From NCBI GenBank assembly GCA_012103575.1, contig WLWN01000001.1, positions 325,792-389,791 on the forward strand: 64,000 nt of DNA. The letters are read 5' to 3'. The notes beneath the pieces were generated by a model. That model made no database searches. It was not told the origin of the DNA and saw only the letters and a program-made list of their open reading frames with translations. Made by a program: the position numbers and the translations under genes. Source of the stretch: Kiritimatiellia bacterium. Lineage in GTDB: Bacteria; Verrucomicrobiota; Kiritimatiellia; WLWN01. Position 1 is the first letter of the stretch. Each line of letters begins with the position of its first letter. This document shows, one piece after another, positions 1 through 10,644 of this stretch.

Positions 1-2
1 CT

Positions 3-785
3 CTGTTTGTAAATCTGGTTTTAGGCACCATCGCCGGCCATAGCCTCGTGTGTCTCTCTTTTTATGCGCATTACCTTAGTCATAACGTCGTTGTCAGATC
101 CCCAGGGATACGATACGGATTGGAGTTATTTTTTTGGGGAATCAACGGCATGCCGACCACGATATGGCGTCAACTTCACAACAAAACCCACCATCCTCAA
201 CCCAACACGTCTCTGGATCCAGATAGAAGATTCCTTGAACCTGAACGCAATATTTTTACCAGGCTATTCACCTTTATCTTTCATCCTAACAAAGAGGTCC
301 CGAATTGGAATCCTTTGGTCGGGCTTCATCTGATTGCCTATATTATAAAAAATACAATGGCGGCGCTATACTACCCTGGAAAATCGAAGCCGGACATCGT
401 TCCTAACAAGCCTCAATATACTAAATCGCAAAGGGTTCTGGTTGCTTTTGAAGTCATGGTGATTTATCTGATTCAATATGGCTATTATGTGGTATTGGAT
501 TACGACCTCGTAAAATACATTTGTTTCGGCCCCTATGCGCTCCTGGTCGCATCCATATCGGCGATAGCTTATATCCTTACCAATCATTTCCCTAACGAGG
601 TTCACGGCCATACGGATATGCTCAAAGCATCGACATCCGTTATCATCGCTCCTATCTTTGACCATCTCCATCTCAATTTTTCATACCATTCGGAACACCA
701 CCTATTCCCCTCCATACGTGCAGACTCAACTTACAAGTGCAAAACCGAAGCTGTCCATCATTTCTTTGGGCGTTCTATATTCTAA
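3..785 (+). pseudogene. Fatty acid desaturase, 3' end cut by IS30; 5' end outside window
   Basis: Membrane di-iron fatty acid desaturase family, which places a double bond in an acyl chain at the cytoplasmic membrane. The frame is open from the left edge of the window, so the true start is missing; a GTG at 48 is internal. Three histidine boxes are visible: HYLSH near the start, HNKTHH around residue 45 of the visible part, and HSEHH near the end, with hydrophobic segments between them. At 722 the frame enters the terminal sequence of an IS30-type element, which supplies the last 20 or so codons and the stop. Homologues usually run some tens of residues past the third box, so the C-terminus is lost. 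All metal ligands remain, so residual activity cannot be excluded. Family call is strong; inactivity is inferred. Confidence 0.8.
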
Positions 786-1761
786 GCATTTTCTCGGTCT
801 ATTATTCAGTAACTCCACAGCCATCTCAACTGAGCGGAGCTGCGGGCAGCAAAGTCGGTTTTCTTCGGGAAAAACTGGCGAAGCAAACCATTCGTGTTTT
901 CGTTGCTCCCTCTTTGCCAAGGGTTTCTCCCTTCAGCAAAGAAAATGGGGGTTGCTATTTTTTTCTGTAGTTTAGCATGGCTGGCAAACTCCATGCCATT
1001 ATCTACAGTCACCGTTTTACAGGGGAGCCCTGAATCAGCGAACTGAGGTACGGAACGGTTGACCGATTCGGCATTGCATCGAGGTAAAAGATCGGCGATG
1101 AGATACCGAGTCGCTCGATCTACTAGAGTGACTACACAGGCCTTTTTTCTCGTTTGGCCCTGAATAGTGTCACCTTCCCAATGGCCTGCCACCTTGCGGC
1201 TTTCAGCCTCTTCGGGGCGTTGGTCAATCATCGTTTGGTTGTGTATACGTGAATGGCTTTTCCGAGTCGCTCGTTTTTTCTTTCCGGGGCCACGCAGGTA
1301 TTTTCGGTAGCCAGCCCCTCTTGGACTGTACAAGTAGCGGTAGATCGTCATTCGACTGATGGGAGGGTCACCTTCTAGCTTTCTTCGACCTTCAACCTGT
1401 TCTGGAGACCAATACTTCGCCAGGAGAGTCTCCACTTGTTCTTTGCTAGCTCCCATCACTTTTTGAGGCTTTCGAGCTAGCTGTAATCGGCTTTGAGCCA
1501 GGCCATTTGCGGGTCTTGGGTAATAGCGGCCACGGACTCGATTACGGCAAAATTCGCGCCAAATAGTCGAGGGGGATCGGCCCAGGCGACGGCCAATTTG
1601 AGATAAGCTATATTTTTCTTTTAGCATCTGGGCTATCACTTCTCGTTCATAACGGTTTAAATGTTCGTAGGTTCGTGGCATTCTATGTTCTCCTTTGGGG
1701 GGGGTCAGATACCCAAAGAATGAACTATGCTACGGACCTTTGCACTTGTATTGTTACTCTA
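722..1761 (-). mobile_element. IS30-type element, copy A
   Basis: About 1040 bp, nearly identical to copies at 16899, 20402 and 32090. The ends share the core TACAAGTGCAAA as imperfect inverted repeats. It sits between two unrelated broken genes: a desaturase on the left and an IS1634-like transposase lacking its N-terminus on the right. Neither continues on the other side, so this copy marks an insertion plus deletion or a recombination junction rather than a clean insertion. Confidence 0.9.
726..1681 (-). pseudogene. IS30-family transposase, frameshifted (copy A)
   Basis: DDE transposase of the IS30 family with an N-terminal helix-turn-helix, then first catalytic Asp in WEGDTIQG, second in VDNGMEF and the Glu in NENTNG. 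Compared with the intact copy at 20482 one base is missing near 821 (cagccat instead of cagcccat on the plus strand). The frame therefore ends early at WLWSY, and the last ~30 residues lie in another frame. The catalytic triad precedes the lesion, but the C-terminal helix is lost, so the product is probably inactive. Confidence 0.85.
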
Positions 1762-3199
1762 CCACCTCTAAAGAGCTCGGCGCGAGTCAGACGATCCTTA
1801 AACTCGCCCAAGACCTTGGCCTAGATCGCCTCCTTTATTCGCGAAACGAGACATGGGTCAAATTGGTTATGGCGATGGTTGTTGGACGCATCATTTATCA
1901 GGGGAACAAACTAAGCCTTTGGAACATCTCTGAGCATACCTGTCTATGGGAACTGTGTGGTATCGATGAAAAGCCAGACGTCGAAAAGCACTGTTATGAA
2001 TCTCTGGATCGTTTACTCAAACGCCAAAAGGCCATACAGAAAAAACTCGTTGCCAAGCATCTACAGTCAGGATCACTCGTTCTCTACGACATTACCAACA
2101 CCTATTTCGAAGGAGAATACTCCGAGAGCGACTTGATTAAATTTGGATATAATCGCGACGAGAGAAAGGGCCATAAACAAGTTGTGACTGGGCTGATTAC
2201 CAATCACCAAGGATGTCCTGTTGGCTGCGAAGTCTTCGAAGGAAACACAAAAGACGCAACCACGGTCACCGACAAAATAGATCAAATCCGTCAGGCCTAC
2301 GGCCTCGAACATTTTATATTTGTTGGAGATCGTGGCATGGTGACTCAAGGCCAGTTCGAAAAATTGGAACCGTCCAAGATATATGTACAATCAGCGCGCT
2401 GACTCATGCCCAACTCAAAGAGCTTCTAGACCAATCGGTCATACAGATGGATTTTTTCGATGAGAAAAAATCCATAGACATTATAGATCCCGACGATGAA
2501 CAACTCCGGTACAGCCTCTGCAAAAATCCGACCACTCAAAAACAAGAAGGAGCTACCCGAAACCGATTGCCTGAAAAAACACGAGAGGGGCTCAAAGAGA
2601 TTGCCGATTACAAAAGAGCCATGACCGTTGAAAAACTGGGGGCCCGGGTGGGTAAAATACTAGCCAAATACAAGATGGGGAAATTTATAAAGTGGTCTAT
2701 TCAGGCCGACGAAAAAATCTTGTCAAGCCGGTGGCACAAGCTGATATGGCAGGTAGACCAAGACAAGGTTGTTCAAGAAGAACGCCTCGATGGCTGTTAT
2801 ATTATTCGCTCAGATGTTCAAGGCGACACCGTCGATGGACTCTCAAGGGTTGAAGCCTATAAATCCTTAGGGACTGTAGAACGGGCGTTTCGAAACCTCA
2901 AGACCGTACAACTAGAAACACGTCCGGTGTACCACAAAATAGACCGAAGAATCCAAGGCCATGTTTTTTTATGTATGCTGGCCTATTATGTTCAATGGCA
3001 CATGCAAAAACGTTTGGCGCCTTTATTTGCATCGGATGGGAAAGGAGAAAACCGTCGATGGAGTTTTTCGGGGGTAATAGAATGTCTTAAAAATCAAGGG
3101 CGCCACGAAGTGGAAATCGAAAATGCGACCTATCAACAAGACGGAAAATGTGACGCTCAACAGCAAAAAATCATGGATTTACTAAGCGCAGACATATAG
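1762..3199 (+). pseudogene. IS1634-like (IS4 superfamily) transposase remnant
   Basis: Resembles IS1634-family DDE transposases: LYDITNTYFEGEYSES with the first Asp, a YNRDERKGHKQ block, GCPVGCEVFEGNTKD, FVGDRGM with the second Asp, and near the C-terminus YKSLGTVERAFRNLKTVQ with the catalytic Glu, followed by GHVFLCMLAYY. The N-terminus is missing because the IS30 end at 1761 abuts codon TTSKELGAS. A frameshift near 2385 splits the rest, so residues up to VQS and those from ALTHAQLKEL are in different frames. A second, more decayed member of this family lies at 60634. Not functional. Confidence 0.85.
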
Positions 3200-3733
3200 C
3201 CATGCACTTGAAATCTTGAAATAGCGGTGAAAGACCTAATTTTATTGGTTGCTATTGAGGTTCTTCTCGTCTTTTAAGGGGTAAAGTCCGTATATAGAAG
3301 GTTTTAGCTTTAGCGTTTTCCGAAAAAAAACTGTGTCCTATATTAAGTTGCTTGGGTTACAGGATAATCACCGATTCGATGTAGCGGGCTATGGCAGGTA
3401 AGATGCCGTTGTTTTCGTACCACCAATGTTTCTTTGCGCTGGGCTTCTGTCTATTTTTTTCCGCCTGAAGGCGAAACTTCATATTTCTGATTCGACTCAT
3501 CACACAGGCAGTATGGTGTGTCGCAATCTTCGGAAATTTTGACCTGTCTAGGCAGGCTCTAGTTCGACCTGCGCTTTAAACAGATTCGTGTGGAACGTGA
3601 TCTTTTTACAGAAGGAAGCAAAGAAAACGAAGGGATGCTCGTGAAGCCAAAGAATTTTTCATATCCTAATTTTGTTCTCCATCGAAAACAGTCTAACTTG
3701 ATAAAAGATCAAACTTATGACTATATTACGAAC
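3200..3733. other. Intergenic stretch with no gene recognised
   Basis: It lies between the IS1634-like remnant and the preferred start of coaBC. There are short T-rich runs and a small inverted repeat (ccgcctgaaggcg) near 3470, but no convincing gene, RNA or complete IS end. The coaBC frame stays open upstream to 3590, so part of it could be leader coding if an earlier start is used. Confidence 0.4.
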
Positions 3734-5002
3734 ATGAACGAAAACAATTCAGCTAATAGGAAGCACACGTCTTCGCCAATCACATTAGTCGGTGTTGGAG
3801 CCGGTATTGCGGCCTATAAAACCGTAGATATGGTTAGTCAATTGCGCAAAACTGGGGCAGATGTACATGTCACCATGACAGAAAATGCTCAAAAATTCGT
3901 TGGGCCCCTAACCTTTTCCGGTGTATCCGGGCATCATGTTTTAACCAATTCTTTTCCTGTTTTAACAAAAGGAACCCGTGAAGATTTTTATCCCCATCTC
4001 TATCCAGCCACATACGCGGATTGTTTTGTTTTAGCACCGGCTACGGCTAACCTTATCGGAAAGATGGTGCAAGGTCTGGGCGATAATATTGTTACAACAA
4101 GCATTCTTTCCCTATCGAAATCATGTCATCGTTTCTTTTGTCCGGCTATGAATGTTGAGATGTGGGAAAACGAGCGGGTACAAAGCAATATAAAAGTATT
4201 GGAGCACGATGGGTGGCAACGCATAGGGCCAGAAACCGGTTTATTAGCCTGTGGAATGGAAGGAATAGGCCGGATGGCTGAGCCATCTACCATTGTGCAG
4301 ACCATTCAAGAGGCCATGATGGCCCGTCCTAATTTGTCGGGAAAAAAGGTATTGATTTTATCAGGACCTACCCGCGAACACATTGATCCTGTCCGTTTTA
4401 TTGGAAATCCGAGTAGCGGGAGAATGGGAAAAGCCATTGCAGAAGAAGCGACGGCATCCGGCGCAAAAGTTGACTTTGTTACAGGTCCGATTTCCGACAT
4501 GTTTATACCACGAGGCCCTAAAATTAATATTCATCCTATTGTGTCTACAGAACAAATGTTATCAACATCCCAAAAATATTATAATCAAGCTGATATCGTT
4601 ATATATGTTGCCGCCGTCGCTGATTATGCCCCGATGACACAAAACGGGAAAAAACTGGCAAAAGCAAACGAAACCTTTAGCATTCCCTTAAAAGCAACCC
4701 CGGATATCTCAGCGACGTTAAACGCCGCAAAAAGAAAAGAGCAAGTGACTATCGGTTTTGCCCTTCAAACACACGATGGACATGAAGAAGCTCGGGAAAA
4801 ACTACACAACAAACAACTCGATGGCATTGTTTTAAATTTCGTGGACGCCATTGCCAATGATACAGGTTCTTTCAGTTATTTGGATGGAACAAATGGAAAA
4901 AAAGATTTTCAAAAGTGGGGACCGCTGAATAAGCTCACCTGTGCCCAACGGATCATCAAAGAAGCGGCTACACTCATAGAAAAGAAATCTCAATCGATAT
5001 GA
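3734..5002 (+). CDS. coaBC: Bifunctional phosphopantothenoylcysteine decarboxylase / phosphopantothenate-cysteine ligase
   Basis: Two consecutive steps of coenzyme A synthesis in the cytoplasm: CoaB joins cysteine to 4'-phosphopantothenate, and CoaC (FMN) decarboxylates the product. The N-terminal flavoprotein half shows [10 protein letters not shown], the substrate motif [10 protein letters not shown] and [17 protein letters not shown]. The C-terminal synthetase half begins near [20 protein letters not shown], the typical CoaB signature. From the ATG at 3734 the protein has 422 residues, close to the usual ~400. The frame is open to an ATG at 3590, but the added 48 residues do not resemble the family, so I prefer 3734. 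The stop overlaps the next start by 4 bp, suggesting a three-gene operon with the TVP38 and DCC genes. Confidence 0.95.
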   Translation: MNENNSANRKHTSSPITLVGVGAGIAAYKTVDMVSQLRKTGADVHVTMTENAQKFVGPLTFSGVSGHHVLTNSFPVLTKGTREDFYPHLYPATYADCFVLAPATANLIGKMVQGLGDNIVTTSILSLSKSCHRFFCPAMNVEMWENERVQSNIKVLEHDGWQRIGPETGLLACGMEGIGRMAEPSTIVQTIQEAMMARPNLSGKKVLILSGPTREHIDPVRFIGNPSSGRMGKAIAEEATASGAKVDFVTGPISDMFIPRGPKINIHPIVSTEQMLSTSQKYYNQADIVIYVAAVADYAPMTQNGKKLAKANETFSIPLKATPDISATLNAAKRKEQVTIGFALQTHDGHEEAREKLHNKQLDGIVLNFVDAIANDTGSFSYLDGTNGKKDFQKWGPLNKLTCAQRIIKEAATLIEKKSQSI

Positions 5003-5706
5003 AAAACACAAAAAAAGTAATAGGTTTGTTATTGATCATCGGAATTGTCATTTGTCTTTTCTTCTTGCCGATCAAAGACTATCTGGCAACGTTTCTGGAA
5101 TGGATTCAAGGGGTCGGCCCCGCGGGGGCCATTGTCCTCACCTTTGTGTACATTCTAGCCTGCATATTCTTTATTCCTGGATCCATTCTGACCTTGGGGG
5201 CGGGATTTGCTTTTGGCGTTGTATTAGGAACCATTACTGTATCTATCGCCAGCATTTTAGGCGCATCTTCCGCCTTTCTATTAGGGCGCACTTTTGCAAG
5301 AAATTTGATTGAATTAAAAGTTCAAAACAATGCAAAATTTTCAGCCATTGAAAGGGCCGTAGAAAAACAAGGGTTTAAAATCGTTCTATTAACGCGATTG
5401 TCTCCTGTTTTTCCCTTCAACGTATTAAACTATGCGTTTGGGTTAACAAAAGTCTCGTTAAGAGATTATTTTTTCGGTTCCTGGATCGGAATGTTTCCAG
5501 GAACCGTTATGTATGTATATTTTGGATCGACGTTGAAGAGCCTTGCCGATGTAGTAGCTGGCAACGTAGAGGGTGGTATTGGGGAAAAAATTCTTTTTAT
5601 AGGAGGTCTCACAGTAACGGTTGTTGTCACCGTCTTTGTTACGCGTATTGCCAAGGCGCTCAATGTAGCAGTCCCCGAAAGAGATATTGAGCCGGCTAAA
5701 ACATGA
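4999..5706 (+). CDS. TVP38/TMEM64 (VTT domain) membrane protein
   Basis: 235-residue integral membrane protein of the DedA-related VTT/SNARE-associated family, implicated in membrane lipid handling. It has an N-terminal membrane segment (residues ~6-26) and the family motif FIPGSILTLGAGFAFG. The second conserved block is LTRLSPVFPFNVLNYAFGLT, followed by a re-entrant-like region and a C-terminal membrane helix near residues 200-220. It overlaps coaBC and the following DCC gene by 4 bp each (ATGA), so the three are probably translationally coupled. The exact substrate is unknown. Confidence 0.88.
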   Translation: MKNTKKVIGLLLIIGIVICLFFLPIKDYLATFLEWIQGVGPAGAIVLTFVYILACIFFIPGSILTLGAGFAFGVVLGTITVSIASILGASSAFLLGRTFARNLIELKVQNNAKFSAIERAVEKQGFKIVLLTRLSPVFPFNVLNYAFGLTKVSLRDYFFGSWIGMFPGTVMYVYFGSTLKSLADVVAGNVEGGIGEKILFIGGLTVTVVVTVFVTRIAKALNVAVPERDIEPAKT

Positions 5707-6140
5707 ATCCCGTATCTGATCACCCCATCATTCTATTCGATGGAGTTTGTAATTTGTGCACTGCCAGTGTTCACTTCATTATTAAACGAGATCCCCGCAA
5801 TCGTTTTAGATTTTGTCCGCTACAATCATCAACAGGACAAGGATTGTTAGTCCAATATAATCTTCCACAACATGAAATCAACACCATTGTGCTTATTCAT
5901 GGGGAAAGATGTTACACAAAATCAGCAGCAGGTTTAGAAATCGTCCGAGGATTAAAGGGCCTATGGCCACTCCTGTATGTCTTCGTTATTATACCACCAT
6001 GTATACGTGACAGGATCTATGGCTTCATTGCCAAAAATCGTTACCGTTGGTTCGGGAGAAAAGAAACCTGTGTTATGCCAAGTCCCGAAATGAGACAGCG
6101 GTTTCTTGACTCTCAACAACAAATAACCATTAACCAATAA
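5703..6140 (+). CDS. DCC-family thiol-disulfide oxidoreductase (DUF393)
   Basis: 145 residues with the family hallmark DGVCNLC at residues 13-19, whose CxxC is the proposed redox centre, in a thioredoxin-like fold. A hydrophobic stretch (LWPLLYVFVIIPPCI) occurs in the second half, as in many DUF393 proteins. It overlaps the TVP38 gene by 4 bp. The last codons (QQQITINQ) and the following bases match a simple repeat also found in the rRNA spacer (50457-50534), so the C-terminal tail may have been created by repeat sequence. Confidence 0.88.
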   Translation: MNPVSDHPIILFDGVCNLCTASVHFIIKRDPRNRFRFCPLQSSTGQGLLVQYNLPQHEINTIVLIHGERCYTKSAAGLEIVRGLKGLWPLLYVFVIIPPCIRDRIYGFIAKNRYRWFGRKETCVMPSPEMRQRFLDSQQQITINQ

Positions 6141-6153
6141 CACGTCTTAGTCG

Positions 6154-6236
6154 TGCCGGAGGAGGGACTCGAACCCCCACGATGTTGCCACCGGCAGATT
6201 TTGAGTCTGCTGCGTCTGCCATTCCGCCACTCCGGC
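6154..6236 (-). tRNA. tRNA-Leu (anticodon CAA)
   Basis: Cloverleaf read on the minus strand. The acceptor GCCGGAG pairs with CTCCGGC, and the anticodon stem GCAGA/TCTGC encloses loop CTCAAAA, giving anticodon CAA (codon UUG). There is a long variable arm as in class II tRNAs and a T loop in GGTTCGAGTCC. The 3' CCA is not encoded. Length is 83 nt. Confidence 0.95.
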
Positions 6237-6423
6237 AATAAAAACGAAAGCTACTCCCCGACGGGATATAGTTCAAGCACTCTTTTACCTCTCGGACTTT
6301 CTAGAGACTCGATACTGAATACATGATCCTCGATCTTGAATCCTCAGTCCTCTTGCTTATCAACAAAATCCGCCATCACCGATATCTTCGTTTTTTCTGT
6401 CTTCTTCTGTAAACAAACCATCG

Positions 6424-7383
6424 TTAATAAAAGCAAGAAAATGAACGATTCTGTTCCCCATCAAAAACACCTAACAAGCGCACTTCGCGTATTAAATCCA
6501 AATTAAATTTCTCTTTCACCTCACGCTTCATTTTCAGGGCTAGATCATAAACATCCTGAGCTGTGCAACCCTTAGACTTGATAATAATATTCGCATGTTT
6601 AGAAAAAACACAAGCCCCGCCAACACACATTTTTTTGGCGCCCACTTGATTTAAAAACCAACCGGCAGCCTGTCTGCGACCCGCCTTCGATGTGGGTTCG
6701 ATATTGCGAAAGAAACTTCCAATGCAGGGATTTTCTTGAAGATCCGGGTGCTTTTCAGCCCGCATTTGCAGTATTTCTTGTCGCTTTTCTAACAACATAT
6801 AGCGATCTCTTTTTGAGAGCTTAAACTTAGCTGACACAACAATGTCATCACATTCCTGCAAAAAAGAACTTCGATACATAAAACCGAGTGTTTCTGGAGC
6901 AACCTCTCTTGTTTCCCCGGATCGGTCCATCAAAGATACAGTAACCAGTAAATCTGCAATCTGTTCACCCCACGCTCCTGCATTTCCCACAAGCCCCCCC
7001 CCAACAGTACCAGGAATCCCGGTACAACACATCAATCCGTCTAGTCCTTGCTCAGATGTATATTTTGCAAAGTCATCGAGCAAAGTACTTCCCCACACGT
7101 CCACTTCATCATCTCGTTGTGTAATGAAGGGATCATCGCCCACATATCGAAGAATTGTTCCCTGGAATCCTTGATCAGAAACTAAAATGTTTGACCCACT
7201 CCCCATAACAACAAAACTATTCTGGTCGTGCGACAATCCCTGAACAATGCGCTGTAATTGTTCGGGTGTTTTACATGTGATGACGCATGAACAAGGCCCT
7301 CCTAATTGAAAGGTTGTGTATCTAGATAAGAGAGCATCAGACAATACGTCGACCCCCACATTTTTAAGCAAATCAGAATTCAT
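6424..7383 (-). CDS. murB: UDP-N-acetylenolpyruvoylglucosamine reductase MurB
   Basis: FAD-dependent, NADPH-using reductase that makes UDP-MurNAc in the cytoplasmic phase of peptidoglycan synthesis. In 319 residues the FAD-binding motifs GSGSN (61-65) and GIPGTVGG (122-129) are clear. YRSS (170-173), the catalytic Ser motif GSFFRN (222-227), HANIIIK (263-269) and the terminal catalytic Glu in REVRLLG (~300) follow. Length fits compact MurB proteins. It stands alone, without other mur genes nearby, downstream of a small membrane gene on the same strand 56 bp away. A TATAAT-like box lies on the minus strand at 7411-7406, 22 bp before the start, but no good -35 is visible. Confidence 0.95.
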   Translation of the reverse strand: MNSDLLKNVGVDVLSDALLSRYTTFQLGGPCSCVITCKTPEQLQRIVQGLSHDQNSFVVMGSGSNILVSDQGFQGTILRYVGDDPFITQRDDEVDVWGSTLLDDFAKYTSEQGLDGLMCCTGIPGTVGGGLVGNAGAWGEQIADLLVTVSLMDRSGETREVAPETLGFMYRSSFLQECDDIVVSAKFKLSKRDRYMLLEKRQEILQMRAEKHPDLQENPCIGSFFRNIEPTSKAGRRQAAGWFLNQVGAKKMCVGGACVFSKHANIIIKSKGCTAQDVYDLALKMKREVKEKFNLDLIREVRLLGVFDGEQNRSFSCFY

Positions 7384-7439
7384 TAAATCCGCTGTGGCTG
7401 AAGGGATTATAAGTTGGATTTATGGTTTATGGCTTTTCG

Positions 7440-7772
7440 TTATATCTTCAGCAGCCCGGCCAACAACATAACCAAGATAAATAGAAGTGTGCCGCATAAA
7501 CCCATAGTCCAACTTGGGAAAGGACTTCCCGCTATTTTTTTGTGCTGTAATTTAGAAATGACCGCTAGAACGCTTAGAGTTAGCGAAACGAATAATACAC
7601 TTGTGAATGCAGCAAAGTTTTTGTCTGCATAGGGAACTACAGCACCTGCTTGTCCCACTAATGGCAACAGCATACATAAAAATAAAAAAGAGAGCATAGC
7701 TAATATGGTTAATGCGGAACCGATCTCAGCACGCGCAAAGAATGATATGCTCAATGACTTGTCTTTATTCAT
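7440..7772 (-). CDS. Small three-helix membrane protein of unknown function
   Basis: 110 residues with hydrophobic segments at about 20-42, 55-73 and 85-108, and a basic loop (KLQHKKIAG). Not recognised as a named family. It lies upstream of murB in the same direction with a 56-bp gap, so co-transcription is possible. The clear membrane pattern and well-formed start (MNKDKS) argue that it is a real gene. Confidence 0.6.
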   Translation of the reverse strand: MNKDKSLSISFFARAEIGSALTILAMLSFLFLCMLLPLVGQAGAVVPYADKNFAAFTSVLFVSLTLSVLAVISKLQHKKIAGSPFPSWTMGLCGTLLFILVMLLAGLLKI

Positions 7773-8040
7773 CTGCCCAACCTCCCAAATTCAAAAATCA
7801 AAAACAAGAAGAAATCGGAAAAGTTTTGAACATGTACGTTTCACATTCGTTTTGGATATCGAGTGCGACAGCTTGCCCGCCAAACCCTAGTGTCATACAA
7901 TGACTACCAAAAAATGGGGTCTGATCCCGGGTATGAACAAATCAAGATTGGCGTCATGCTAAAGCAAGGACGATAGAACAATGGAACGATGGAATAACAG
8001 GGCTAAAGAACAGAAACACAGAAAACATGTTTGGAGCAAG

Positions 8041-9002
8041 ATGTTTTCAGTTTTAGCATAGATGGTTTCAATCTCCTTTCTCGCTTCGAGTTGTTCAACA
8101 TCAAAACCACCTGAAACCGTGAAACCTTTATCAAACGACCAGCTCACCACATTTTTCAAAAATACACGAGATCCACGCCGGTTTTGGATTACGGTCTATT
8201 CATCCCCTGAAGGACCCGTATTTTCCGGCGCTAACCGCTTGCATCCGAATCAACGAGTCACGATTCCTTTTATTAAAAGTACATCAGAGTCCATACCTCT
8301 GGTGAATGTCCGCGCATTGGGATCGGCCACCTATACAGCATTAATCGACACGAGTTCATCGGATTCATGGGTAGACTTTCTGACGGCTCAATCTTTAAAC
8401 GTGATACCCTTAGGACCGCCCGCGTATGAACGATATCCACGTCATGTTAAAGACCCTTTTACGGGATATCTTACGGTCCTCTCAACATTAAAACTAAATG
8501 TACTTCATATAGAATCAGCTCTGTTCTCTATGCGGACAACCACAGGTTCACTGGGCCCTCTGTCCAGATCTGTTTGACAGCCAGAACCTCACGTTGTGTT
8601 GGGATATCAGCTTCTGAAAAACTTTGCTTATGTACAATTTAATTACCCTCATCAGAACGTAACGCTTTCTGTAACAGAAGCGTATGAGCCTAAAGAAGAA
8701 ACGCTTGTAGCATCGGCGCATCTACGGGAAATAAATGGAGCGCGGCAACCCATGGGATTATAGAGGGTCAACCCACTGAGCTCATCGTTGATAGTGTGGG
8801 CGATTACACCTTGTCTTTACCAAATGCTTCCAGCAATGTGATCCGTCAACTTAATGTAGGCACATTAGTAGCTCGCCAAATAAGACCCGTCTATCGAGAA
8901 GGGATTTACCCTCACGTCGGAAGGAAACTTCTTGAAAAATATAACGTTATCATCGACCACAGAAAGAACCGTATTTATTTTGAACAGCCGACCACCGACT
9001 AA
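8041..9002 (+). pseudogene. Tandem retropepsin-like aspartyl protease lipoprotein, inactivated
   Basis: Two repeats each resemble retroviral-type aspartic protease domains. The first has ALIDTSSSDSW (like the D-T-G active-site loop) followed by LGYQLLKNFAYVQFN. The second has ELIVDSVGDYTLSLP followed by VGRKLLEKYNVIIDHRKN. The lesions are a TAG at 8059 inside what looks like the signal peptide (MFSVLA, stop, MVSISFLASSC), a TGA at 8575, and a frameshift near 8763. The longest intact piece runs 8062-8577. Two of the three lesions are stops, so sequencing indels alone do not explain the damage. Family assignment is by motif pattern only. Confidence 0.55.
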
Positions 9003-9448
9003 CGTCAGACCAAGCCGATCCGAGGCAGAAACAACATCTTTTAACCGCAGAACACGCTAAAGTACGCAGATAAAAAAACCAAATTAGAGGTAGTCAAAAA
9101 TTCCTCGGAATCCATCGAAGCAGTCGATTTTGATGCTAATCACGTCATGCTTTATCCCGGCCAATACGCTATATTCTCTCCTATAGACCCGGCTCGTTCC
9201 TTGCATAAGTTTCTCTTTACTTTTTGATATGGGGCTCTATGGTAAAGGTTAGACCAGGCTGGAATAGTGGAATGATGGAGTATGCGAAAGAGGCAAAGCC
9301 GCTTTGATTTTATCGTGAAGTGAGAAAAAAGCACGATTTCCTATACCCCATCCCCACACATAGGACCCCTTGGGCATCGCTTGAAAATCCAAGAGGTCAG
9401 GAATTATAACGTTGTAACACATATAAAAAACTAAAAAGGAGTAAACGC
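9003..9448. other. Intergenic region, nothing recognised
   Basis: 446 bp between the protease pseudogene and floA. Short open frames occur on the minus strand but show no family resemblance or good start signals. Near 9040 there is simple-repeat-like wording (accgcagaacacgc). The floA ribosome site lies at its end. Confidence 0.4.
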
Positions 9449-10465
9449 ATGCCAATAGGGTTCATCTTGTCTGTATTAGTATCGATCGCCGTTCTTGTTT
9501 TTGTCTTTGTCTTTTTTTCTTTTCTCGGCGTATGGGTACGAGCGCTGACCTCGGGCGCCCGCGTCAGTTTTTTCAATCTCGTGGCCATGAAATTGAGGAA
9601 GGTGCCCCCTAAAATTATTGTTGATGCAAGAATTCAATTAGTCAAAGCAGGAATCGGTCTAAATACCGACTTGCTCGAAACCCATTTTTTGGCAGGTGGC
9701 CATGTCATTAATGTTGTCCAAGCCCTGATTGCTGCAGATAAGGCAAACATCAAATTAAGTTTTGAACGCGCGGTTGCTATTGATCTCGCGGGTCGTGATG
9801 TATATGACGCTGTTCGGACGAGTGTAAATCCCAAGGTGATTGACTGTCCAGATCCCGCTAAGGGAACAAATATGCTAGATGCCGTTGCAAAAGATGGAAT
9901 CCGCCTACTTGTAAAAGCCCGTGTTACGGTTCGTGCAAACCTAGATCGCCTCGTGGGAGGAGCCACCGAAGATACGATTATTGCTCGAGTCGGACAAGGC
10001 ATTGTCAGCGCAATTGGGTCATCCGGTAGTTATAAAAATGTTTTAGAAAACCCCGATGATATTAGCCGGAGAGTGTTAGACAGTGGGCTGGATGCACAAA
10101 CCGCCTTTGAAATTGTATCCATTGATATTGCGGATGTGAGTGTAGCCGGCGTGAGCGGAGCCCGCGAAGTGGCCAATGTAGGCGCCTTACTCGAAACAGA
10201 AAGGGCAGAAGCCGATAAAAATATGCGTCAGGCAGAAGCCGAAGGGCGTCGGGCCATGGCGGTTGCGTCTGAACAAGAAATGCGCGCGCGCGTTCAAGAG
10301 ATGCAAGCGAAAGTTATTGAAGCCCAAGCCGAGGTGCCTTTAGCCATTGCTGGGGCCTTTAAAGAAGGTAATTTGGGTATCATGGATTTTTATAGAATGC
10401 AAAATATACTTGCAGACACCTCCATGAGAGAATCTCTGGCTGATGATACAGAAGGTGGCGACTAA
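9449..10465 (+). CDS. floA: Flotillin-like protein FloA
   Basis: 338 residues, typical of FloA, a scaffold of functional membrane microdomains. An N-terminal membrane segment (residues ~5-27) is followed by the SPFH core, including [17 protein letters not shown] and [21 protein letters not shown] long alanine/glutamate-rich coiled coil ([18 protein letters not shown] onward) and a short C-terminal region complete it. A strong ribosome-binding site (aaaggag) precedes the ATG by 7 bases. A small hairpin follows the stop, and the next gene encodes a single-pass protein often seen beside floA. Confidence 0.95.
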   Translation: MPIGFILSVLVSIAVLVFVFVFFSFLGVWVRALTSGARVSFFNLVAMKLRKVPPKIIVDARIQLVKAGIGLNTDLLETHFLAGGHVINVVQALIAADKANIKLSFERAVAIDLAGRDVYDAVRTSVNPKVIDCPDPAKGTNMLDAVAKDGIRLLVKARVTVRANLDRLVGGATEDTIIARVGQGIVSAIGSSGSYKNVLENPDDISRRVLDSGLDAQTAFEIVSIDIADVSVAGVSGAREVANVGALLETERAEADKNMRQAEAEGRRAMAVASEQEMRARVQEMQAKVIEAQAEVPLAIAGAFKEGNLGIMDFYRMQNILADTSMRESLADDTEGGD

Positions 10466-10482
10466 CGAAAAGAATGTCAGAT

Positions 10483-10509
10483 GTCCCGAGACGCTTACGC
10501 GCTCGGGAC
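10483..10509 (+). terminator. Hairpin after floA, possible terminator or dispersed palindrome
   Basis: Perfect 8-bp stem GTCCCGAG/CTCGGGAC with loop ACGCTTACGCG, starting 18 bp after the floA stop. There is no T tract. A closely related hairpin follows the gene at 34148-34680, and a similar one forms a variable tip within 23S rRNA (53540-53562), so it may be a dispersed palindrome rather than a simple terminator. Confidence 0.45.
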
Positions 10510-10644
10510 GCCATTCAGTCAATGATTCTGCTGCGCGGAATGTCATTCGTTGTTTATAGCAGTGGCCTTCTCCAGAGGTGAACAATGGACAATGAAGGAA
10601 ATGACTACCATGCTAACAGACACGAGCGAAGTAATTAAATAACA

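Noticed and set aside
8575..8577. TGA read as an amino acid (recoding or selenocysteine)
   Set aside because: TGA clearly ends coaBC, leuA and npdG in this window, no SECIS-like element is obvious, and the same gene has other lesions.
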